Shown here one piece after another: positions 1 through 6,166 of a stretch of 23,078 nt of DNA. The stretch lies in assembly GCA_043775355.1 (NCBI GenBank), contig JAYVSL010000149.1, positions 1 to 23,078 on the forward strand, written 5' to 3'. Position 1 is the stretch's first letter. Each line of letters starts with the position of its first letter. The notes under the pieces were generated by a model that saw only the letters and a program-made list of their open reading frames with translations, was not told where the DNA came from and did no database searches. The translations under genes and the position numbers were made by a program. This DNA is from BOG-1363 sp043775355. Lineage in GTDB: Bacteria > Planctomycetota > UBA11346.

Positions 1-917
1 TCGAGATGAAGCGTTTGTCTTTCGGGCTGTTTCTTATTTTTCTGAATATAAGTGATGGTGAATAACAAGATCATGGTCAAGAAACCAATCGACAAAGCAC
101 TCATCATCAAAATGTTTTTATTCTTATTGGTCTTGCGCACCGGACCTTTGCCAGAGCGCGCATTGGTACTTTTCGAATTCGCAGCGCTGGATTTTTTTCC
201 GACGGCAACTTTTTTGATTGCCGAACTGCCCGAAGAAGACTTTTTAACCGGCGCTTTTTCGGCAACCATCGGCGCGCCATCGACCGGCAGCGTTTCGTCT
301 TTTTGTGCGGCACGATCTTTTTTAGGATCGTTGGTAAAGTCGAACGGAGAGTCGCCAGAACTATGAAATCCCGCTTGATCATCAGAAATGATTGGCGCAG
401 CGGTGCTTTCGTCTTTTAAACCTTCGCCTTGTTGAACTTCATCTTCATCGTCTGTGATGGATCGGTTCACCTGTCCAGGCTGCGCCAACGCTGAAAAACT
501 GCTGGCAGCGGCGGCAAAATGATTGCCCTCTGATTTAGAATCACCGGCGAAAACGTGGTCTTCTTTATTTAATTCACTGATGTCGAGATGGTTTGGCGTA
601 TCATCAGGGGCAATGACTTGGGGCGAAACGCTCGGTGAAGGCTCTCCTTCTTCAAAGGTTTCGACGCGGTCGCGTGCATGTGCGATGATCGCGGGATCTG
701 GGGCAGCGACTTTGCTTACCACAGCGGGAGACGGAATCGGTTGCGAAGCGACCGTCGCGCTTTTGCCGCGTTGATGACGAGCGAGCCATTCTTTGCCGTG
801 ACCAAGTTCAAGACAGGTTGCGCAAATAACGTCGTAACGTTTGCGAATGCCATGACCGCCACGCAAATCAACGTCAGTGATGCGCACACCGCAAAGGTCG
901 CAAAAATGGATGTCCAT
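1..917 (-). CDS. Zinc-ribbon, disordered-linker, single-span membrane protein (partial, C-terminus off window)
   Basis: The reading frame opens at ATG 917 and runs off the left edge with no stop, giving 305 residues. The N-terminus holds two CxxC pairs (C6/C9 and C32/C35), the layout of a small zinc ribbon. Residues of about 50-235 are low-complexity and rich in Asp, Glu, Ser and Pro, probably disordered. A Lys/Ser/Ala-rich stretch follows (about 235-265), then one hydrophobic span at about 268-290 and a basic tail. This predicts a cytoplasmic zinc ribbon tethered to the inner membrane by a long linker, with the missing C-terminus outside. It lies 61 bases downstream of holA on the same strand and may be cotranscribed. 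A GAGG sequence sits upstream of the start, though somewhat far for a ribosome site. I do not recognise a family. The cytoplasmic zinc ribbon plus single span recalls the 18169-22239 protein, without visible sequence similarity. Confidence 0.8.
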   Translation of the reverse strand, partial: MDIHFCDLCGVRITDVDLRGGHGIRKRYDVICATCLELGHGKEWLARHQRGKSATVASQPIPSPAVVSKVAAPDPAIIAHARDRVETFEEGEPSPSVSPQVIAPDDTPNHLDISELNKEDHVFAGDSKSEGNHFAAAASSFSALAQPGQVNRSITDDEDEVQQGEGLKDESTAAPIISDDQAGFHSSGDSPFDFTNDPKKDRAAQKDETLPVDGAPMVAEKAPVKKSSSGSSAIKKVAVGKKSSAANSKSTNARSGKGPVRKTNKNKNILMMSALSIGFLTMILLFTITYIQKNKKQPERQTLHL

Positions 918-978
918 GGGGTGCCGATCCTCGTCTTAACTAGGGCGATAAAACCTTAGCTGCTTGATCTAGCGGCAG

Positions 979-1950
979 CTATCGCCCAGCGGGGCGAATA
1001 ATTCGCTGTGCGTGAAGCACCAGGGTTTCCAACGCCAACTCGGCATTTGTGCCACTTTGGCGCAGCAGGCGTTGAGTTTGCAGACAGCCGGTCAATAGGC
1101 GTACCAACACCGCACGGCCAAGATTGCTCGCACGCTGACGGGCATAGTAAAGATTTGGTCGACCACGCGCATTGATCCATTTGGCGACCTCGCCGTCGTC
1201 AGCGGTGTCGCAACAGGCGACTAATTTACGAATCTCACCCGCCAAGGCTGACAACGCTTGTTGCGGCGCTAAACCATCGCCAGCGTGCATTAATTCAATC
1301 GCACGACGGGCGTTGCCTTCCAATGCAGCTCCGGTGAATTCCCAAATCGGTCGTCCAGCTTGGCCGGCGACCAGCGCATCGACCCCCTCTGCCGTCAACG
1401 GGCCTTGAGCGGAATAAACAGCGATGACTTCAATCGCGCTGAGTAATCCATCTACATTATCACCGAGGTGCTCAACTAAGGCTTCCGCAACTCGGCGCGG
1501 ATGTTTGGCGCCTTGTGGATGTGCGGTAATACGCGCGGTAAGCCACGGAATGATTTCTTTTTCATTCGGTGATTCCACGTCATGCAAAGCTGTCGCTGAC
1601 TTGAGCGCCTTGGTGAGCTTTGAGGTCGCGTCACCGGTCTTGCCCTTGTCGAGAGTATCCAGACTCATCACCACCACGCCCCCAACAGCGGGTGCGCCTG
1701 CTAACGGCAGCAAGGCTTCTGCATGTCGGCGTAAATATTTTCCATCACAGCGCACCAGCCATAGGGCTGGGTCCTCGAACAAAGATGGCGTTTCGAGATC
1801 AAGAATCAGGCGTCCGATGTCTGCTGGCTCGACCACCCTTTTCACCGGACCATTCCAGGCGGAGAGCACCTCTTTGAGCTGTTCATCGCGCAGTTTTAAG
1901 CTGTCGCCGATGATCAGATGAAGGCGCGATTGCGTCAGCACGATGTTCAT
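979..1950 (-). CDS. holA: DNA polymerase III delta subunit (clamp-loader subunit)
   Basis: This encodes 323 residues, close to the usual HolA length. HolA is the clamp-loader subunit that opens the beta sliding clamp during replication. The sequence fits the family: an N-terminal region with alternating strands and helices (LHLIIGDSLKLRDEQL near residue 10), then a helical middle (EIIPWLTARI, RVAEALVEHLGDNVDGLLSAIE) and a C-terminal helical collar with PIWEFTGAALEGNARRAIEL and a QQALSALAGEIRKLV stretch. A longer in-frame start exists at 2100, but it overlaps lptB by 140 bases. ATG 1950 lies 10 bases after the lptB stop and is preceded by a GAGAA ribosome-site-like sequence, so it is preferred. 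HolA is poorly conserved between phyla, so the call rests on the overall pattern rather than on catalytic residues. Confidence 0.8.
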   Translation of the reverse strand: MNIVLTQSRLHLIIGDSLKLRDEQLKEVLSAWNGPVKRVVEPADIGRLILDLETPSLFEDPALWLVRCDGKYLRRHAEALLPLAGAPAVGGVVVMSLDTLDKGKTGDATSKLTKALKSATALHDVESPNEKEIIPWLTARITAHPQGAKHPRRVAEALVEHLGDNVDGLLSAIEVIAVYSAQGPLTAEGVDALVAGQAGRPIWEFTGAALEGNARRAIELMHAGDGLAPQQALSALAGEIRKLVACCDTADDGEVAKWINARGRPNLYYARQRASNLGRAVLVRLLTGCLQTQRLLRQSGTNAELALETLVLHAQRIIRPAGR

Positions 1951-1960
1951 TGGCAGATTC

Positions 1961-2680
1961 TCACAGCGTAAAATCTTCGCCAAGGTAAGCACGTCGAACA
2001 TCAGCATTATCAACGATTTCTCTGGGCGTGCCTTCGGCCATGATGGTGCCTGCATCCATGACATAAAGCCGATCAACCATACCAAGAATTGCTTCGGCAT
2101 GATGATCGGTGATCAGCACCGCGACGCCACGACGCTTTAATTCTGCGGTAACACCGGTGATGTCGGAACGGCTGCGTGGATCAACTCCAGCGAAGGGCTC
2201 GTCAAAGAAAAGTAATTTAGGCTCGACGACCAAGGCACGGGTTATTTCAAGGCGGCGGCGTTCGCCACCGGACAAGCTTCGAGCAAGACTTTTTGCCAGA
2301 TGGGTGAGGTGCAACTCGGCCAGCAACGAAGCAAGTCGCGTTTCGTGTTCCGCTTTGGGGTAATGTTGCTCGATGACGATGCGCACGTTGTCGGCCACTG
2401 ACAGTTGCGCAAAAACCGTAGGTTCTTGCGCTAAGTAGCCCATGCCAAGGCGGGCACGTGCATCCATCGGCAATTTGGTGATGTCACGATCACGAAACAT
2501 GATGGTGCCAGCTTCTGGCTTCAGCAAACCGACGACCATGCGGAAGGTGGTGCTCTTCCCGGCGCCGTTGGCCCCCAACAAGCCAACGACTTCGCCAGGG
2601 GCAACTTGCAGATTCACGCCAGAAACCACTTGGCGACGTCCAAAACGTTTGCTCAATCCCGTTACTGAAAAGAGGCTCAT
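1961..2680 (-). CDS. lptB: LPS export ABC transporter ATP-binding protein LptB
   Basis: This is a complete 239-residue ABC ATPase. LptB powers extraction of lipopolysaccharide from the inner membrane together with LptF, LptG and LptC, and acts on the cytoplasmic face. Visible motifs are Walker A GANGAGKST (36-44), Q-loop Q85 in YLAQEPTVF, the signature LSGGERRRLEI (136-146), Walker B LLFFDEPFAGVDP (156-168) and the switch histidine in TDHHAEA (H193). The C-terminal YLGEDFTL closely matches the YLGEDF ending typical of LptB and separates it from amino-acid transporter ATPases of the same size. Neither lptA, lptC nor rpoN, common neighbours in proteobacteria, is adjacent; holA follows 10 bases later. 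The 255 bases upstream (2681-2935) hold no convincing gene and only a weak 5-bp inverted repeat at 2740-2754, so its promoter probably lies there. Confidence 0.93.
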   Translation of the reverse strand: MSLFSVTGLSKRFGRRQVVSGVNLQVAPGEVVGLLGANGAGKSTTFRMVVGLLKPEAGTIMFRDRDITKLPMDARARLGMGYLAQEPTVFAQLSVADNVRIVIEQHYPKAEHETRLASLLAELHLTHLAKSLARSLSGGERRRLEITRALVVEPKLLFFDEPFAGVDPRSRSDITGVTAELKRRGVAVLITDHHAEAILGMVDRLYVMDAGTIMAEGTPREIVDNADVRRAYLGEDFTL

Positions 2681-2935
2681 TGTGGAAAACCTACGAGTGG
2701 ACGTTTCGATTGAACATCGTCACGTAAAGTTCGTGCTGATTGTCTCATCGACAAGACACCAATGAAACACTGGAAAAATCTAACTTCCGCGTGATCTTCT
2801 GCCATTCTTTTCCAAGTCTTGATGCAAGCCAAAGAGAATTCAAACGGGCAATGCAAGTCCCTGCTGATGTTGAGAACATGGGCAAAAGCACCCAGTTACC
2901 AACCCCCTGCGCGATTTTTGATAGCAAGCGGTTGC

Positions 2936-4609
2936 TCACCGAACGACCCGCCAGCGACTGAACGGCAACACCACCGCCAGGACTCGACCACGCAGATTTT
3001 CGCTAGCGACGTAGCCCCAGCAGCGGCTGTCCCAGCTTTGGGGGCTGTTGTCGCCCATCAAAAGATAGGCACCTGGTGGAGCGGTAAGCGCGCTCTCAGG
3101 CGAATTACCCATGTCACGATAGCGATCTGCAGCGCTGAGTTCGGCAGGTGACTTTCCCAGCATTTGAGCGCGCACGCCAACCATATCACGAACGAGCTTC
3201 GCGCTCATATCTCGGCGGAAAGGTGGGATGCTTGGGTTTTTGGCGTCATCATCAGCTTCGCCCTTTCTTTCACTATAATAAATCGCCTCGTTGCGTAAAA
3301 AACTTCCCTGATTTCCCAGCGTGTAATGAACATCGCGATCCATTGCTAAACTCGCAAAGCTGATGCTTCCCGTACCATTCCAGTGCGCTCCAAGGCGGTG
3401 CAGCAAAGGATTCATGGGAGGCACGTCTTGGCGCGCTAATTCTTTGTCACCGAAAATCAGGTACACTTGATCGTCCAGATGTCCAAAAATTAAATCGGTT
3501 CCGATCGGAGAATCATTGCCCGATGCGATTTTTTTACCGTCAATCATCAACGCCCAGCCCGATGGCGAAAGAGCGAGACGGTAACTGCGTTCCGCGCCTT
3601 GCGTGAGGTCTAATGCTACCGTTCCCGTGATTTCGCTGACGCGGGCGCGAAAACGAATGTCGCCGACCCATTCGTCCATGGTTCTATTCAAGAGTGTACC
3701 GGTATTCGAATCGCCTTGATCATAATGATCCAAATCGGCGCTATTCATTCGACGCACTTCCCACTTATCAAGATCCCACGCGGTTCCACTGGTATTGGTA
3801 CCGCGATAAGTGAACAGAGGACTGGTCATTGATAAATTTATCAATTCATCAGCACCACCGCCTTTGGGGCGAACGCGAAACGATCCTGGCTTGAGGTACA
3901 AATTGCGAAATTGTTGCGACAACAAACTGATTCTGTTTTCTTGACCATCACCAACCGTCATGCGCAAAGCGCCGTCAACGATGGCGGTTGTTGCGTTACC
4001 CGCTGTTATCCAAGGTTGATATTCGGGCTGAACGCCGAAGCGGTAAACTTCTTGCCACAGTTCTTTTTGCACCGACTCAGGTTTGCGCGAGGCCTGGAAA
4101 CTACCGTCAGGCTGTTTCAGATAAATATTACCATTCGCGATATAATAGGTGTCTCCGGGTAAAATGACTGCCCGCTTTACGAAGTTGCGGTACATCAGCG
4201 GTCGTAACATCACTGTATCCAGCCGCGATTCATCGGCGGTTATTTCATCGGCGGTTATTGCCGTACGAGCGTCGCCCTCATCTTTTCTTGGCTCAATTTC
4301 CGGTTGAGGAAACTGAAAGACGGTAACATCCCATCTGGACGGTCCGGTGAAACGGAAAAAAAACTTATCAACCACCACATGATCGCTTTTAGAAAACGCC
4401 GGGTCACCGTAGAGCATCGGCTCCATGGATGCGGTTGGTATGCGGAACGCTTCCACGCAGAAATGACGAATCGCCATCGCAATGATAAAAGCAAAGATCC
4501 AGTTCTCGCAAAAGGAATTAATCCATTGCTGCCATTCCGGCAGACGGTTCTCCCAGGTGATGAGTGGCAGAGGAACAGCGGCTGGGGCGTTGGGCGTAGG
4601 TTCAGACAT
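2936..4609 (-). CDS. lepB: Signal peptidase I with a large inserted domain
   Basis: This is a 557-residue inner-membrane protease that cleaves Sec and Tat signal peptides. It is far longer than the 324 residues of the E. coli enzyme. A hydrophobic segment lies at about 34-50. The nucleophile is Ser61 in PTASMEPML, the general base is Lys145 in FVKRAVILPGDT, and box E is GDNSPQSWDSR (519-529), so all catalytic motifs are present and the enzyme should be active. About 320 residues separate the box D region (up to about 170) from box E. That insert is rich in beta-strand-like segments (RIRFRARVSEITGTVALDL, SYRLALSPSGWALMIDGKK), resembling a jelly-roll or LamG-like fold. I infer it lies on the periplasmic side with the catalytic domain. 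The start ATG 4609 lacks an obvious ribosome site; an ATTATT element (AATAAT on the coding strand) ends only 10 bases upstream. Confidence 0.93.
   Translation of the reverse strand: MSEPTPNAPAAVPLPLITWENRLPEWQQWINSFCENWIFAFIIAMAIRHFCVEAFRIPTASMEPMLYGDPAFSKSDHVVVDKFFFRFTGPSRWDVTVFQFPQPEIEPRKDEGDARTAITADEITADESRLDTVMLRPLMYRNFVKRAVILPGDTYYIANGNIYLKQPDGSFQASRKPESVQKELWQEVYRFGVQPEYQPWITAGNATTAIVDGALRMTVGDGQENRISLLSQQFRNLYLKPGSFRVRPKGGGADELINLSMTSPLFTYRGTNTSGTAWDLDKWEVRRMNSADLDHYDQGDSNTGTLLNRTMDEWVGDIRFRARVSEITGTVALDLTQGAERSYRLALSPSGWALMIDGKKIASGNDSPIGTDLIFGHLDDQVYLIFGDKELARQDVPPMNPLLHRLGAHWNGTGSISFASLAMDRDVHYTLGNQGSFLRNEAIYYSERKGEADDDAKNPSIPPFRRDMSAKLVRDMVGVRAQMLGKSPAELSAADRYRDMGNSPESALTAPPGAYLLMGDNSPQSWDSRCWGYVASENLRGRVLAVVLPFSRWRVVR
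4230..4259 (-). repeat. Perfect 15-bp tandem duplication inside lepB
   Basis: The 15-base unit tcatcggcggttatt occurs twice in direct succession. In the lepB frame it encodes ITADE twice (residues 118-127), in an acidic loop before the catalytic Lys. The frame is preserved. Perfect identity suggests a recent slippage duplication. Confidence 0.95.
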
Positions 4610-4737
4610 GGGCGCGCGGATTATTGACCCAAGTTGCTGGCCACAACAGGCAGCCGCTAAGCCGGCGGGGACGAGTGTGGCGCCGAAACACTTTCATAAA
4701 GAAAGCCCCGACAGAAAGCTTGATAGCAGTGGCAGCA

Positions 4738-4762
4738 AAACGTCAGAGCCACAGCGACGTTT
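4738..4762 (-). terminator. Weak hairpin downstream of plsC
   Basis: On the minus strand AAACGTC and GACGTTT form a 7-bp stem around an 11-base loop, starting 6 bases after the plsC stop and followed by a short TTTTGC. The stem is AT-rich and the T-run is only four bases. It is therefore a weak candidate terminator for the HAD-plsC transcript, or merely a 3' stabilising hairpin. Confidence 0.3.
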
Positions 4763-4768
4763 GCTCAT

Positions 4769-5479
4769 TTATTGGCGCGGCCTCGTCGCCTGTAATTGCC
4801 GTTCTTGCGCGATCATCCAGGTTTGCAGTCTGCGACTGATCCAGGCATCCTGTGCTCGTGAATCAAGGTTCTTCGGCGCCACTAACGGACGACCCAAACG
4901 AATTTCAATACCCTTGGTTAGCAGCGTCGGGAGTTTATTTGCCCGTGGCCACACCATTTCACTGTGATGTACGTAGACAGGAACGATGGGAACTCCCGCT
5001 CGACGAGCGAACATCGCCGGACCTTCACGCAACGGCCCAAGCCGACCTGAACGTGTGCGAGTACCTTCGGGAAATACCAATACGGAAATGCCACGACGCA
5101 GTCGCTCGACCGCCCCTTTCATGCTCGATAAACCGGGATTTTCTCGGTCGATGGGAATGCCGAACATCGCGTTCAGAAAAAATGCGATGACGGGATAGTT
5201 CCACAGGTCCGAACGTGCGAAGTAAGCAATCGGGCGACGCATGTGCATGCCAACAAATGGCGGATCAAAGAAACTACGATGATTACATGCCAACACGCAT
5301 GGGCCATCCGGCAAGTGGCGTGAACGTAAAACACGACCACGGGCAAAAAAACGATACCACGGGCGCAAGAATACGTAACCAAGCACGAGCTGGATTGAAT
5401 TCGGCAGAAGGTCGGCAGGCGGCGCGGGAAACGTTGATGGAGCCGAGGTTTTCGCGACCGTTAGCGCAATTGGGCTCAC
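4769..5479 (-). CDS. plsC: 1-acyl-sn-glycerol-3-phosphate acyltransferase (PlsC family)
   Basis: This 236-residue membrane-associated acyltransferase converts lysophosphatidic acid to phosphatidic acid in phospholipid synthesis. The four family motifs are present: NHRSFFD (H67-x4-D72, catalytic), GIPIDRE (107-113), FPEGTRTRSG (136-145, substrate phosphate binding) and VPIVPVYV (163-170). A hydrophobic patch at about 30-46 may anchor it. The start is GTG at 5479, whose GTGA overlaps the TGA stop of the upstream HAD gene, which suggests translational coupling. No ATG is available before the catalytic motif, which supports the GTG. Related acyltransferases with other acceptors (lyso-ornithine lipid, for example) share these motifs, so the acceptor is inferred. 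The neighbouring lepB and lptB are also envelope genes. Confidence 0.88.
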   Translation of the reverse strand: MSPIALTVAKTSAPSTFPAPPADLLPNSIQLVLGYVFLRPWYRFFARGRVLRSRHLPDGPCVLACNHRSFFDPPFVGMHMRRPIAYFARSDLWNYPVIAFFLNAMFGIPIDRENPGLSSMKGAVERLRRGISVLVFPEGTRTRSGRLGPLREGPAMFARRAGVPIVPVYVHHSEMVWPRANKLPTLLTKGIEIRLGRPLVAPKNLDSRAQDAWISRRLQTWMIAQERQLQATRPRQ

Positions 5480-6006
5480 GGACGTTGGTCTTTCTTATAG
5501 CGCTCAAGGAAGGTGACGTTGAATTCCTGACTGCGATATCGACTGGGACCAGTGATGAGGTTGGCAAAGCTGAATGAGCGGTCTTCACTACGCGGGACAC
5601 GAATGAACTGCACGCCATAATGTTGCGCTGCTTCGGCATCCAGCGGACTATCGCCAATGAACAACGTGTGGCTGGCGATTACCTGGAAATCAGCGACTGG
5701 GATATTGAGGCATTTCCGGGCACGACCGCCGCCCAAAGATTCTGCCGCGTTTCCCGCATGGTAGACCGAAACAACGTACGTCGTTAGACCGGCCTGCCTA
5801 AGTGCGGTGTCAACTTCGGATTTCTGTGCATCACTAATAACCGCAATGGGAATGCCGGCACGCGAACCGAAATGGGTGAGAAATTCAATCATCCCGAGGC
5901 GTGGGCGATAGGTATTGCCCTCAAGCTCCACCATAGTCTCGAAGCAATCGAGCAGGATAAGCCTGACGTTTAGCCCAATAGTGGTAGCGCCGCCGAATTG
6001 AGACAT
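5476..6006 (-). CDS. HAD-superfamily hydrolase
   Basis: This encodes 176 residues. HAD motif I is LILLDCFETMV with nucleophile Asp20. The motif has the DxFxT form seen in haloacid dehalogenase-type members, so the usual second Asp is Phe22. Motif II is VISDA (Ser58), motif III probably uses Lys98 in RARKCLNI, and motif IV is LFIGDSPLDAEAA (GDSPLD 118-123). The cap is very small, as in a C0 or minimal C1 type. The substrate is unknown; a phosphatase on a small metabolite is the default reading. A longer in-frame start at 6165 would cross the tandem repeat region and add a sequence with no family resemblance, so ATG 6006 is chosen. Its stop overlaps the plsC start (GTGA), so the two are probably coupled. 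It is divergent from the propeller gene at 6167. Confidence 0.82.
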   Translation of the reverse strand: MSQFGGATTIGLNVRLILLDCFETMVELEGNTYRPRLGMIEFLTHFGSRAGIPIAVISDAQKSEVDTALRQAGLTTYVVSVYHAGNAAESLGGGRARKCLNIPVADFQVIASHTLFIGDSPLDAEAAQHYGVQFIRVPRSEDRSFSFANLITGPSRYRSQEFNVTFLERYKKDQRP

Positions 6007-6085
6007 GGGCGCGCATGATCGAACGCGATGTCCTCTGACAAGAGCGGATTGGAACTCCGAAGGATACGGGGCGCTGTATGGCCCC

Positions 6086-6120
6086 AACCACGGACAACCA
6101 CGGACAACCACGGCCAACCA
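6086..6120. repeat. Tandem 10-bp repeats in a divergent intergenic region
   Basis: The unit cggacaacca occurs twice perfectly (6091-6110), followed by a one-mismatch copy (6111-6120) and preceded by a half unit ending aacca. It lies between the HAD gene (start 6006) and the propeller gene (start 6167). Read as protein it produces artefactual N-terminal extensions in both directions. Confidence 0.85.
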
Positions 6121-6131
6121 GGGCCTGCCAC

Positions 6132-6159
6132 TGGTCACTTGTGGTGCCCGATCTATAAC
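6132..6159 (+). promoter_or_regulatory. Candidate promoter for the propeller-acpS-dapC operon
   Basis: TATAAC at 6154-6159 matches the -10 consensus at five of six positions. TGGTCA at 6132-6137 matches the -35 at four, with a 16-base spacer. The ATG at 6167 lies only seven bases after the -10 box, so transcription would begin at or next to the start codon and the mRNA would be leaderless. No ribosome site precedes this ATG, which agrees with that reading. This is pattern matching only. Confidence 0.35.
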
Positions 6160-6166
6160 CCGCAAA

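Noticed and set aside
52..366. Plus-strand 104-codon frame at the left edge
   Set aside because: It is the shadow of the minus-strand zinc-ribbon/membrane protein, whose frame stays open from 917 to the window edge and shows CxxC pairs and a membrane span.
958..980. Inverted repeat AGCTGC/GCAGCT between holA and the left-edge gene as a terminator
   Set aside because: Only six pairs with an 11-base loop and no T-tract, partly inside the holA stop codon; not convincing.
1424..1921. Plus-strand 165-codon frame within holA
   Set aside because: It is Ser/Arg-rich with no recognisable domain and is antisense to a well-supported holA frame.
2745..2939. Small minus-strand frame of 64 codons between lepB and lptB
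   Set aside because: It has no ribosome site and no family resemblance, and its start overlaps the lepB stop by four bases. The region is better left as intergenic.
6005..6166. N-terminal extension of the propeller gene to ATG 6005
   Set aside because: It crosses the 10-bp repeats, overlaps the HAD start and would place a clear signal peptide 54 residues inside the protein.
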